Below are positions 8,111 to 15,640 of a DNA stretch of 50,769 nt, in pieces. The position numbers were made by a program, and so were the translations under genes. The notes beneath the pieces are model-generated. The model saw only the letters and a list, made by a program, of their open reading frames with translations, had not been told where the DNA came from and searched no databases. The stretch is from Neisseria mucosa (lineage in GTDB: Bacteria; Pseudomonadota; Gammaproteobacteria; Burkholderiales; Neisseriaceae). Each line of letters begins with the position of its first letter. Within the stretch, counting starts at the first letter, position 1. The stretch covers positions 1 to 50,769 of the forward strand of contig NZ_POWX01000018.1 of assembly GCF_003044445.1 (NCBI RefSeq). Reading direction: 5' to 3'.

Positions 8111-8983
8111 ATGCGCAACGTTAAACAAATCTACCGTGCAAACAGCCAACACTGGGTCGGCGACGGATTCCTCGTCCAACCCCTGTTCTCCCACATGGGC
8201 GACGACCGCGGCACCAATCCCTTCCTGATGCTGGACTACGCCGCACCGCATGAATTTTCCCCCAACGAAACCCGCAACCCGCGCGGAGTCGGACAACATC
8301 CGCACAAAGGCTTTGAAACCGTTACCATCGCCTACCACGGCGAAGTGGCACACCGCGACTCCAGCGGAGGCGGCGGCATCATTTACGAAGGCGACGTGCA
8401 ATGGATGACCGCAGGCTCGGGCATCATCCATGAAGAATTCCACTCCGAAAACTTCAGCAAAAAAGGCGGACTGTTTGAAATGGTTCAACTTTGGGTCAAC
8501 CTGCCCGCCAAAGACAAAAACACGCCGCCGCGTTATCAGCATCTCGCCAAAGCCGCCATTCCCGTCGTCGAGTTCCCTGACGAGGCAGGTTATCTGCGGC
8601 TGATTGCGGGCGAATTTGAGAGCGTAAAAGGCGCAGCCGACACCTTTACTGAAATGAACGTTTGGGACATCGTTTTGAATGCCGGTAAAAAAACCGTATT
8701 GGAAATACCCGAAACCCACAACCTGTCCATGGTCATCCTGCGGGGCAACGTTACCCTAAACGGCAAAGAGCAGGCGGGCGCAGGAGAGCTGGTCGGCTTT
8801 GAACAAAACGGCGGCAACGTGCATATAGAAGCCGGCAGCGAAGAAGTCAAAATCCTTTTGCTGTCAGGCGTCCCGATTGACGAACCCGTCGTCGGCTATG
8901 GTCCGTTTGTGATGAATACCACCGAAGAAATCCGCCAAGCCATCAGCGATTTCAAAAGCGGCAAATTCGGCAACATAGATTAA
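8111..8983 (+). CDS. Pirin-family protein (bicupin, quercetinase-like)
   Basis: A 290-residue pirin-family cytosolic protein, a two-cupin fold binding Fe in the N-terminal barrel. The metal ligands are visible in HPHKGFETVTIAYHGEVAHRDS (two His of HPH and a later His) and in the GSGIIHEEFHSE segment (His and Glu). Some family members cleave quercetin and others act as redox or regulatory partners, so the true substrate is open. AGAAGGAACC precedes the ATG. Divergence from an HxlR redox-type regulator suggests induction by electrophiles or oxidants. Confidence 0.9.
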   Translation: MRNVKQIYRANSQHWVGDGFLVQPLFSHMGDDRGTNPFLMLDYAAPHEFSPNETRNPRGVGQHPHKGFETVTIAYHGEVAHRDSSGGGGIIYEGDVQWMTAGSGIIHEEFHSENFSKKGGLFEMVQLWVNLPAKDKNTPPRYQHLAKAAIPVVEFPDEAGYLRLIAGEFESVKGAADTFTEMNVWDIVLNAGKKTVLEIPETHNLSMVILRGNVTLNGKEQAGAGELVGFEQNGGNVHIEAGSEEVKILLLSGVPIDEPVVGYGPFVMNTTEEIRQAISDFKSGKFGNID

Positions 8984-9049
8984 ACAGTTCAAAGAAATCT
9001 TAGCTATGGGCAGCCTACCTGCCTTCCATCTTAATTATATTTTTATTTA

Positions 9050-9084
9050 AGGTTGTCTTAATTGCTTGGGACAACCTCTTTTTT
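9050..9084 (+). terminator. Rho-independent terminator after pirin
   Basis: AGGTTGTC pairs with GACAACCT across a 12-nt loop, then CTCTTTTTT. Confidence 0.75.
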
Positions 9085-9400
9085 ATCTATGAAACATAAA
9101 ATATAGCTCGACTAAAATGATGCAAAACATGACATACAAGCCTTATTAATATTTAATTACTTACATTAGTAAATTTATATAACCAGGCATACAAATATCT
9201 GATACTTATTCAAATATTACCTTATTTAAACAATGGGTTACATATTAAAATATTAGCATTACCGTTTGTTGGTATTCATACCACATTGATTTTTAGACTT
9301 CCCAAACACTCATAAAATAGTTTTCTAAACTCATAATATTGATATAAAATGAAAAAAATTAACCCAAACTAACCCTCTCTAAAGATAAGTGGATCTGTAT
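9085..9400. other. AT-rich intergenic region before the lipoprotein pair
   Basis: About 300 bp of strongly AT-rich sequence without a credible gene. It probably carries the promoter of the lipoprotein pair, but many TATAAT-like sites make assignment unsafe. Confidence 0.4.
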
Positions 9401-9652
9401 ATGTTGAAAAAAACTGTTTTGATGTCCCTCGTGTTATCTGCACTGGTCGGCTGTTCTCCCACCTATGGCAATATGCGCTTCTTACCTTCACCTGAACAAG
9501 AAGCAACAATGCGAGCTGATTCCCAAAGAGTTCAGCGCGATGAACGAGTAGAGCGTGCCGAACGCCGTCGCGAACGCCGCGAGGAAATGATGGATGAAGC
9601 AGATGCCATCAAACGTGCTTACGGTAATCAAAAAATTTATATCCTCCACTAA
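9401..9652 (+). CDS. Small lipoprotein of unknown function
   Basis: 83 residues from the ATG at 9401 (MLKKTVLMSLVLSA). An in-frame GTG at 9389 is less likely. The lipobox LVGC gives acylation of the Cys near residue 17. The mature protein is short, charged and probably helical, rich in Arg/Glu with an RVERAERRRERREEM stretch. It is followed 42 bp later by a second small lipoprotein and may share a transcript with it. The family was not recognised. Confidence 0.7.
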   Translation: MLKKTVLMSLVLSALVGCSPTYGNMRFLPSPEQEATMRADSQRVQRDERVERAERRRERREEMMDEADAIKRAYGNQKIYILH

Positions 9653-9694
9653 ATTTACAATACACCCGCTTAATTTTTTTACTAGGTCAAAATC

Positions 9695-10024
9695 ATGAAA
9701 AAAACAATTGCTACCCTGCTTCTTTCTTCTCTGGTAGTAACAGGTTGCGCTACTCAAGGAAGCTCCGTAGGTGACTTGGCTATCGGTGACGATTCCGCAG
9801 CCATCAAAGCAGGCCGTAACCGCGCCTCTGCCCAACTCTCCCGTGCGGAACTGGAACAACACCGTCGCCAACGTGCAAACGTTTCTGAAGAGTTGGCATT
9901 GGAACGTGAAAAACGCGCCAACAAACGAGACCAAGTCAACGGTGCAATGGGTACCGCAGCCAATGCAGTCGGCTTGATCGGCGGTATCGCAGGTACTGCT
10001 GCTCTGATCAAAGCTTGGTTCTAA
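9695..10024 (+). CDS. Small lipoprotein with C-terminal glycine-rich hydrophobic segment
   Basis: 109 residues: signal peptide MKKTIATLLLSSLVV, lipobox VTGC (Cys 18), an Arg/Glu-rich helical middle (LSRAELEQHRRQRAN...LEREKRANKRDQVN), then a hydrophobic Gly/Ala segment (GTAANAVGLIGGIAGTAALI) ending in KAWF. The middle resembles that of the preceding lipoprotein, suggesting a related pair in the outer membrane. The function is unknown. A strong terminator follows. Confidence 0.75.
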   Translation: MKKTIATLLLSSLVVTGCATQGSSVGDLAIGDDSAAIKAGRNRASAQLSRAELEQHRRQRANVSEELALEREKRANKRDQVNGAMGTAANAVGLIGGIAGTAALIKAWF

Positions 10025-10040
10025 TTTAGCAGGTATTCGT

Positions 10041-10073
10041 AAAAACGACCGGTACAGCGTATCGGTCGTTTTT
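10041..10073 (+). terminator. Rho-independent terminator after the lipoprotein pair
   Basis: AAAAACGACCG pairs with CGGTCGTTTTT around an 11-nt loop. It contains no full uptake sequence. Confidence 0.85.
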
Positions 10074-10127
10074 CTTATTCTCGGCTTCAAACTCATTCAT
10101 CCCGAATAAAGTCATAAACAAAACCCA

Positions 10128-10170
10128 AAAGGTCGTCTGAAACTTGAAACCCAAGTTTCAGACGACCTTT
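10128..10170 (-). terminator. DUS inverted-repeat terminator after nrdD
   Basis: AAAAGGTCGTCTGAAACTTG pairs with CAAGTTTCAGACGACCTTT. It lies between the convergent lipoprotein and nrdD genes. Confidence 0.8.
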
Positions 10171-10185
10171 ATCTATTGAATATCA

Positions 10186-11967
10186 TCAAGCCGCTTTGCG
10201 GTGGTAATGCCGTAGCGCGTGTTCTTTGCGCCGACCGCTACTGAAGGCGGATACGCGTTTCAGGTAGCCGATGACGCGGGTGCCGTAGTCGATGTCGTGC
10301 GAACCGCAAGCGGAACAGGCGTGCAGGGTGCGTTTGTCGATGTGGCCGCATTCGTTGCAGATGGTGATGCGCACGTTTACGCAGAAGTAGTTGCAGCCGG
10401 TTTGTGCGGCGATGTCCAGCAGCGAGCGGTAGCCGGATTTGGGCAGGGCTTCGTCGAGGTTCAGGTGCAGCGCGGAGCCGCCGTCGAGCCAGTCCACCAG
10501 TTCTTTGCCGTGCAGCAGGAATTTGTCGAGCGCGTTGATTTCTTCGTCTTCGACGACGTAGAAATAGGAGTTGTAACATTCGCGGCTGACTTTGTAGCCG
10601 TCGGCTTTGTCCCATTTGGCGTTTTTCACGCCGAGGTTTTCGGCAGGGACAAACTCGGTGTTGAACTTTACGCCGTAGCGTTTGCTGGCGGCTTGGTTGG
10701 CTTCAAATATGGTTTTCAGACGACCTTGGACGAAGTGGATGTAATCATCGTTGTAGCCGACTTTGATGCCTTGCGATTCGGCGGCTTCCGCCATGCCGTT
10801 GATACCGATGGTGAGGAATTGTTTGTCAAGCGTGATGAAGCCTGCATCGTAAACGGGCAGCATTCCGGCGGCTTGGTATTCTTCCATCAGTTTGCGGTAG
10901 GCGTATTGGTATTTGTGGATTTTGGCGACTTCGGCGGCAAGGTCGCGCCCGTCTTGTTCCAATCGGTTCATGTTGATGGTGATGACGTTGATGGAACCGG
11001 TTGCCACTCCGCCCGCGCCGAGGGTGTAGCTGAAGGTGCGGTCTTCAATGGCGTTGCGCAGACGGCAGCAGGAAGCCAAGGAGTCGGGGTTGTCGGAAAG
11101 ATAGACGAAGAAGGAATTGCCCTCCGCCAACTCTTTCGCCATTTCGTCGGCGAACACGGTGTCTTTGCATTTGCCTCCGTCAGTCAGCATTGCAGCGGTC
11201 ACGACAGGGAAGGTCAAAACGGCTTTGGTGCGCTCTTGATTGAACCATTTGAGGAAGAAGTTTTGCAGCTTCGCCACGCTCGCCCACACCGGTTTGCTGA
11301 AATCGGGGAAGACGAAATCGCCGAACATCGCATCGAAATAGTATTGATCGTAAACGGAAATATTCCAGAATACGCTCTGATAGCCGCGCGCGGCGGCGGG
11401 CTGGTTGATGCTGTACACCACCTGCTGCATGTGGTTGGCGATTTCTTTGCCGTGGGTTTCCAAATAATCGTCGCCGTAGTCTTTGCGGGCGAAGTAGTCA
11501 AAATAGGTCAGAAATTCCACCGTCGCCACCGCACCGGCAAACTGCGCGCTGATAGCAAACACCAGGTTGATAAACGAACCGCAAAACGAAGCCAGATGCT
11601 GCGGCGCCTTGGATTCGCCGCCGAGTTTGCTTAACCCGTCGAGCAGGAAGGGATACAGCGTAACCGACACACAATAAGGCTTGAGGCTGGTTTCGTCGTG
11701 CACATAAATCTCATGCGCCTCAATCTGGCGGATGTATTCGTCGGCAACGGATTGGTCGAAAATTTCGGCAATTTTGCGCGACACTTGGGCGCGGTTAATC
11801 TGCACGAAAAAGTCTTTCATGATTTCCGCTTCCATCGTGGCGATGTTTTTCTGGGTAACGTTGGCGTTGGCGTCCATTTTCGAACCGTCCGCCGCGTTTT
11901 GCGCGCTGATGTAGTCGTGCATGAATTGCAGTTTGCCGTTTAACTGTTCGGGATGCAGCCGAATCAT
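10186..11967 (-). CDS. nrdD: Anaerobic (class III) ribonucleoside-triphosphate reductase
   Basis: 593 residues. It makes deoxyribonucleotides without oxygen through a glycyl radical installed by NrdG. Near the C-terminus are the zinc cysteines CNECGH and CSACGS and the radical-loop motif YGTRVIGYL, whose Gly carries the radical. The protein is shorter than E. coli NrdD (~712), and the N-terminal ~100-residue ATP-cone is not evident, so dATP feedback through that domain may be absent. A strong ribosome site (AGGAGG) precedes the ATG. It is the second gene of nrdG-nrdD, 34 bp downstream of nrdG. One AGGTCGTCTGAA uptake sequence lies inside it. Confidence 0.92.
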   Translation of the reverse strand: MIRLHPEQLNGKLQFMHDYISAQNAADGSKMDANANVTQKNIATMEAEIMKDFFVQINRAQVSRKIAEIFDQSVADEYIRQIEAHEIYVHDETSLKPYCVSVTLYPFLLDGLSKLGGESKAPQHLASFCGSFINLVFAISAQFAGAVATVEFLTYFDYFARKDYGDDYLETHGKEIANHMQQVVYSINQPAAARGYQSVFWNISVYDQYYFDAMFGDFVFPDFSKPVWASVAKLQNFFLKWFNQERTKAVLTFPVVTAAMLTDGGKCKDTVFADEMAKELAEGNSFFVYLSDNPDSLASCCRLRNAIEDRTFSYTLGAGGVATGSINVITINMNRLEQDGRDLAAEVAKIHKYQYAYRKLMEEYQAAGMLPVYDAGFITLDKQFLTIGINGMAEAAESQGIKVGYNDDYIHFVQGRLKTIFEANQAASKRYGVKFNTEFVPAENLGVKNAKWDKADGYKVSRECYNSYFYVVEDEEINALDKFLLHGKELVDWLDGGSALHLNLDEALPKSGYRSLLDIAAQTGCNYFCVNVRITICNECGHIDKRTLHACSACGSHDIDYGTRVIGYLKRVSAFSSGRRKEHALRHYHRKAA

Positions 11968-12001
11968 GTTAAGTCCTCCTGTGTGGGTTGGATAAAAAGC
12001 C

Positions 12002-12538
12002 TCAGGCCGTCTGAAAAGCCGCTGCCTGCGGCTGAGTTGTAATCGGGATGATTTTGGGCGCGGGTTTGCCTTTGATAAACAAGCGGTTCAACACCTCGCC
12101 CGTGCGCAAATCGATAAACTTCTGATTGGTTGTCGGGCTGTCCAAGCCGCCCAGCTCCATCTGCCAGCGACCGGTTTTCAGATACGTCAGATAAGGCAGG
12201 ATGCCGTCTGAAACCGCCTCCAGCTCCTCACGCTCCAAACCGGTATACAAACAGGCTTTCAGACCCGCCTGCGTCACGATGCCCAACATTTTCTGCAAGG
12301 CTTCCGGCTGCCATTCCCCGCCCATAAACAACACGCAGCTAATCAGCCCGCGATAGCGTTTCAGACGGCCTCTCAAATAATCCTCGGTCAATTCCGTGCC
12401 GATACCCTCTTTCCACGCATCGGCACTGTGGCAGCCCTTGCAGCGCAACGGGCAGCCTGAAAACAGAAACGCCAGCGACACTTCGCCCGGCACTTCCTGC
12501 CATACGATTTGCTCGATTGTGAATTTCAACGTTTTCAT
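12002..12538 (-). CDS. nrdG: Anaerobic ribonucleotide reductase-activating protein (radical SAM)
   Basis: 178 residues. NrdG uses a 4Fe-4S cluster and S-adenosylmethionine to generate the glycyl radical on NrdD. The cluster motif is CPLRCKGC (Cys 29, 33, 36), within AFLFSGCPLRCKGCHSADAW. The length is usual. It is the first gene of the operon, directly below two NrdR boxes. Three uptake sequences in or at the end of the gene are of the GCCGTCTGAA type (12004, 12201 and 12359-12372), unlike the AGGTCGTCTGAA form that dominates the window, which suggests exchange with a meningococcus-like relative. Confidence 0.9.
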   Translation of the reverse strand: MKTLKFTIEQIVWQEVPGEVSLAFLFSGCPLRCKGCHSADAWKEGIGTELTEDYLRGRLKRYRGLISCVLFMGGEWQPEALQKMLGIVTQAGLKACLYTGLEREELEAVSDGILPYLTYLKTGRWQMELGGLDSPTTNQKFIDLRTGEVLNRLFIKGKPAPKIIPITTQPQAAAFQTA

Positions 12539-12552
12539 GATTTATCACACAA

Positions 12553-12600
12553 ACACAACATATGGTGTAAATTAAATCACAAAGACACAATATATGGTAT
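12553..12600 (-). promoter_or_regulatory. Two NrdR boxes upstream of nrdG
   Basis: On the minus strand ATACCATATATTGTGT (12600-12585) and ACACCATATGTTGTGT (12568-12553) match the NrdR consensus ACACWATATMTWGTGT. Their centres are 32 bp apart, close to three helical turns, the classic paired spacing for NrdR repression of RNR operons. The nearer box ends 15 bp before the nrdG start codon, so it overlaps the leader or promoter. No nrdR gene is in this window. Confidence 0.8.
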
Positions 12601-13159
12601 TTTTATTTAACAATACAACAAACAGTGGTAATAGCTTTTTATAATTATCTATATTGATTTTTCAAATTAAAAGCAGTGTGAATAAAGAACTCGTATCCAC
12701 AACCACGGTTTAAAATACAAATCAAAAGATAAGCAAACTCCGTTGTAGCAAAAACACTCAATAACCCTAAAATCAAAAATACAAAAAGTCGATTCCTTCG
12801 CAAAATTCCCTAACCTCTTCCGAAGATATTTAAGGGAGCTTTTCAAGAGCATCTGTTCCCAGCAAACCACACAAGCCATGATGAGATCTTTCATTATTGA
12901 ACAAGAAAAATGATGTTCTCACTAAAATACCAAATAAAACAAAGTTGCTATTTAAATAATTTTAGATTTTTTTCTTATAAATTCAATTAAGAAACACTAT
13001 TTAATAACGGAAATTATTAAATAAACCTCATACTTTAATATGCTATAAATATACTTAATCACATGATTTTAAACAAAGAAATAGAATAACCATACTTGAC
13101 ACACTACCAAAATAATTTAATATATCGTTTCTTTTAACCAAAATTCAAAAGAGAGACTC
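12601..13159. other. AT-rich intergenic region between nrdG and the DUF5339-type lipoprotein gene
   Basis: About 560 bp with very low GC. A 75-codon frame on the minus strand (12667-12894) has no ribosome site or recognisable domain, and I do not call it a gene. Promoters for both flanking genes must be here. GAGAGAC at 13151-13157 lies just before the ATG at 13160. Confidence 0.5.
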
Positions 13160-13528
13160 ATGAAAACATCAGCTTTATTGGCAACTCTGCTAACCGCACT
13201 GTCTTTGTCCGCATGTGGCGGCAGCTCTTCTTCTGCTGTTTGCGACGAATACGAAAAAGCCTTTGCCGACATTACTAAAGGCGTTGATGCAGGCACAAAA
13301 GACCTGATGCAAAAATCATTTGAGCAAACTAAAGCAGCCTTGAAAGATATGCCTGCCGATCAAAGAGACGCTACCTGTAAAGCTGCTTTGGATGGATTGA
13401 AAGGCAATGCCCCTGCCGCTTCTCCGGAAGATAAAGCCGAAGAAGCAAAAGAAGCTGCTGAGGAAGCAAAAGACGCTGCGGAAGAAGCCAAAGATGAAGC
13501 TGCGGCAGCAAAAGAAGAAGCTAAATAA
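13160..13528 (+). CDS. Lipoprotein with DUF5339-like domain and Lys/Glu/Ala repeat tail
   Basis: 122 residues. The signal peptide ends in the lipobox LSAC (Cys 19), followed by a Gly/Ser spacer. A small helical domain has two cysteines (VCDEYEKA and ATCKAAL) likely to form a disulfide; this resembles small neisserial DUF5339 lipoproteins. The last ~35 residues are a low-complexity helix built on the unit EEAKEAA / EEAKDAA. The tail length could vary between strains by repeat slippage. Single-gene unit with a good terminator. Confidence 0.8.
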   Translation: MKTSALLATLLTALSLSACGGSSSSAVCDEYEKAFADITKGVDAGTKDLMQKSFEQTKAALKDMPADQRDATCKAALDGLKGNAPAASPEDKAEEAKEAAEEAKDAAEEAKDEAAAAKEEAK

Positions 13529-13547
13529 TACGAGACATCTTATAGCG

Positions 13548-13582
13548 AAAACGGATTCCGACTACTCGGAATCCGTTTTTTA
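13548..13582 (+). terminator. Rho-independent terminator after the DUF5339-type gene
   Basis: AAACGGATTCCG pairs with CGGAATCCGTTT around ACTACT, followed by a T-run. Confidence 0.9.
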
Positions 13583-13608
13583 TTTATACCTTTCAATCTG
13601 CAACTTGC

Positions 13609-13637
13609 TTTCAGACGACCGTAAAGGTCGTCTGAAA
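13609..13637 (-). terminator. DUS inverted repeat at the end of the RAYT remnant
   Basis: TTTCAGACGACC and GGTCGTCTGAAA are separated by GTAAA. It lies directly at the 3' side of the truncated transposase. Confidence 0.75.
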
Positions 13638-13640
13638 CAT

Positions 13641-13982
13641 TCAAAACGGCAAACCGCCAATTAGATGACCACGTTTGTGCTGCCGCTTTTTACTAGCAGA
13701 CAGGTTTTCGGCACGAGGGAAATGTGCGGAGAATTTGGTTTTAATCAGCCGCCAGCGCAGGGAATAATCCGCATCGTCGGGCGGTAGCGTCCAAATAGCG
13801 TGAATGTGGTTCGGCAGCACGCATACGGCGACGGTTTCAAAGGGATATTGTTTTTGCACATCCATATAAGCCGCACGCAATAAGCTGATATGTTCGACAA
13901 GCAGGCGCGATTTCGGGTTGGCGAGTTTGACGGTGAAAAAAAATGTGCCGCCGGCAATGAAGTTTCTGCGATAACGCGCCAT
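13641..13982 (-). pseudogene. Truncated REP-associated tyrosine transposase (RAYT)
   Basis: 113 residues of an IS200/IS605-like Y1 transposase of the RAYT group. It has the N-terminal ARYRRNFIAGGTFFFTV and the HUH metal motif in LPNHIHAIWTLPP, then LRWRLIKTKFS. Full-length RAYTs run about 150-180 residues and continue past RG with a W...FWE..I.. segment and the closing YIH.NPVKHG block. Here the frame ends in HLIGGLPF and runs into a DUS palindrome. The catalytic tyrosine cannot be located, so I treat it as inactive. Confidence 0.75.
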
Positions 13983-14027
13983 AGGTTTTTTGCTTGTGGG
14001 TTGGGGATGTAGACTACGGCTTGCTTG

Positions 14028-14324
14028 TTATAGGTTAGAGTTCAATAAATTTATTAACTCTTCTTCTAAGTAGAAAATTTTTGTACTTAAATTTCTATAA
14101 TCCTCTGTAATTTGTTCTTGACTTTTTGTTCCAAGAAAAAATAAATTTTCACTAATTTCTATTAGTTTATGTACAATTAAATCATTAATATTCTGGTTAT
14201 TATTTTTCCATCTTTTAATAGCCAAACTGGATAAACTGTATAATTCCTCATTCCAAGGATAAGAATTAACAATATCTAGAATTTTATGCTGAGTATCTAT
14301 CCTATTTTTAAAATCAGATTGCAT
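14028..14324 (-). CDS. Small helical protein of unknown function, partner of the nucleotidyltransferase
   Basis: 98 residues, AT-rich codons, no signal peptide, no cysteine, and predicted largely helical (LVDIVNSY-like N-terminus, then heptad-like IHKLIEISENLFFL and IFYLEEELINLL). Its start overlaps the end of the nucleotidyltransferase gene by 11 bp, so translation is probably coupled. No family recognised. The position after a minimal nucleotidyltransferase makes a toxin-antitoxin or regulatory partner possible, but no HEPN-type R-x4-6-H motif is present in it. Confidence 0.65.
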   Translation of the reverse strand: MQSDFKNRIDTQHKILDIVNSYPWNEELYSLSSLAIKRWKNNNQNINDLIVHKLIEISENLFFLGTKSQEQITEDYRNLSTKIFYLEEELINLLNSNL

Positions 14325-14934
14325 AACAAAGCCTTTCCATATTCACCATCCAAATATCAATATATTTAATATTATTTTTTACTTTCAAAATCATCTCTTG
14401 ATTAATTCTTTCACCGATACCCCGTGTTGATAAAATTCTTGCACTTTCTAATATGTGAAAAATAGATTTTTCAATTTGTATTGGATGATCAATCAACAAA
14501 GGAGAGCGCCTTGAAAATATTGGTTTGTTACAGGCTAAGGAATAGCATGTAGAAATATTTCTTAGCGCTAGAAATATACAAGATAGGTTGAATACGATAT
14601 TTTTCCCTTTCATAAAATTATTTACGGATTCGATATAGATAGTTTTAAACTTTTCAAAATCTATAATTATATTTTTGTAGTTATTTGGCATGCCTAAATT
14701 ATCAATAAAGTTTGTATTATCAGATGAGTAAATTAATTTAGACTCTGAATATAAGTGCCAAGCAAAAGGATTACCTTCTTTCCATAACTCAACTATTCGT
14801 TCGTAACGATAAATTGAAAATTTTTCTAAGCTAAATTCATGATATTCATGGCTACCGATGCAAATAAGCAGATCTATATCAGAATTTTGACTGTATTCAC
14901 CTCTACAGATTGAACCAAACGCATAAATATGCAT
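14314..14934 (-). CDS. Nucleotidyltransferase-domain protein (MNT/aminoglycoside-NTase-like)
   Basis: 206 residues. The N-terminus is a polymerase-beta-fold nucleotidyltransferase with GSICRGEYSQNSDIDLLI, the G-S...D-x-D catalytic signature (Asp of DID binds Mg2+). The C-terminal ~120 residues are helical. RRSPLLIDH within them has the R-x6-H spacing seen in HEPN RNases, which may be chance. The protein could be a MNT/HEPN-type toxin-antitoxin or defence component, or an enzyme that nucleotidylates a small molecule or protein. It starts 4 bp after the pentapeptide gene and overlaps the next gene. GC is far below the genome average. Confidence 0.75.
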   Translation of the reverse strand: MHIYAFGSICRGEYSQNSDIDLLICIGSHEYHEFSLEKFSIYRYERIVELWKEGNPFAWHLYSESKLIYSSDNTNFIDNLGMPNNYKNIIIDFEKFKTIYIESVNNFMKGKNIVFNLSCIFLALRNISTCYSLACNKPIFSRRSPLLIDHPIQIEKSIFHILESARILSTRGIGERINQEMILKVKNNIKYIDIWMVNMERLCYAI

Positions 14935-14938
14935 AGTA

Positions 14939-15640
14939 TTATCTCGAACTTAATTTTTTTATAACAATTGCTAATAATAAACCAAACGATATTGTTCTTG
15001 ATAAAGTTAATATCATAGCGACCCATTCTCCAAATTTTATACTCGATTCAGAGCCTATAAAGTACATAAAAATGTATTTAAAATTTTGCAAAAAATTTGT
15101 TCCACTGTGTACTATTGAAATAATAGTACTGCAAAGAATTAGAAATACTAATATGCTTATAAGACATTGGGAAAAATTTTCTCCATGTCCCCAAATTAAT
15201 TGATTGAATTTAAAAAATAACCAGCTAAAAAATTTATGAATTTTTTTAATTCCTGGGTATTTTTTCTGGTAATAAGGTTTTTCCCCAGTCCAACTTTTAT
15301 ACAAATATATTCTTTGTGCTTCTAGCTCTTTAACTAGAGCAAAATTTTCTTCTTTTAACAATCCTAATTCAAAATAATTTTTTCTTAAATTTCTAGCTAG
15401 CTTAAATTGTAAATTTTCTTCTCTTGGACCTGAATCATCTAGAATCTCTTTGTAAACATAAGTTGATTCAAATTTTGCATACCATAATTTACAATTTATA
15501 AAAGTACTACCTTTAAAGTCACAATTTTTAAATTTACAACCTGTGAAATTACAATCTTGAAATTCAACATTTCTCATCGCGCAGTCTTCGAAAAAAGAAT
15601 GTTCAAAGTTAAAATTTTTGAAAATTATTTTTTTTTTTCA
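14939..15640 (-). CDS. Pentapeptide-repeat protein with two-helix channel-like C-terminus (frame broken at poly-A)
   Basis: From an ATG at 15577 the protein has 212 residues, beginning with pentapeptide repeats (VEFQDCNFTGCKFKNCDFKG). However, coherent repeats continue in the same frame upstream (IIFKNFNFEHSFFEDCAM) to 15628, where a run of 11 A (coding strand, 15638-15628) separates them from the 69-codon frame at 15625-15834. One extra A would fuse the two into a single reading frame of about 300 residues. The C-terminus has two hydrophobic helices around a pore-like loop (LISILVFLILCSTIISIV; WVAMILTLSRTISFGLLLAIVI), as in 2-TM ion channels, but no TVGYG filter. GAAGA lies 7 nt before the internal ATG. 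Confidence 0.7.

Noticed and set aside
10219..11634. 471-codon plus-strand frame opposite nrdD
   Set aside because: A mirror of GC-rich codons in nrdD; composition is Val/Gly/Phe-biased with no domain. Similar long antisense frames lie opposite ilvA, uvrA, copA and pgeF.
12653..12666. TTGATTTTTCAA as a possible FNR site for nrdG
   Set aside because: FNR needs TTGAT-N4-ATCAA; the half-sites here are 2 bp too close.
12667..12894. 75-codon minus-strand frame in the AT-rich region upstream of nrdG
   Set aside because: No ribosome site, an odd Cys/Trp/Phe-rich translation, no domain; likely chance in AT-rich DNA.
14314..14934. Calling the nucleotidyltransferase an aminoglycoside resistance gene
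   Set aside because: Only the general catalytic signature is shared; the rest does not let me assign that substrate.
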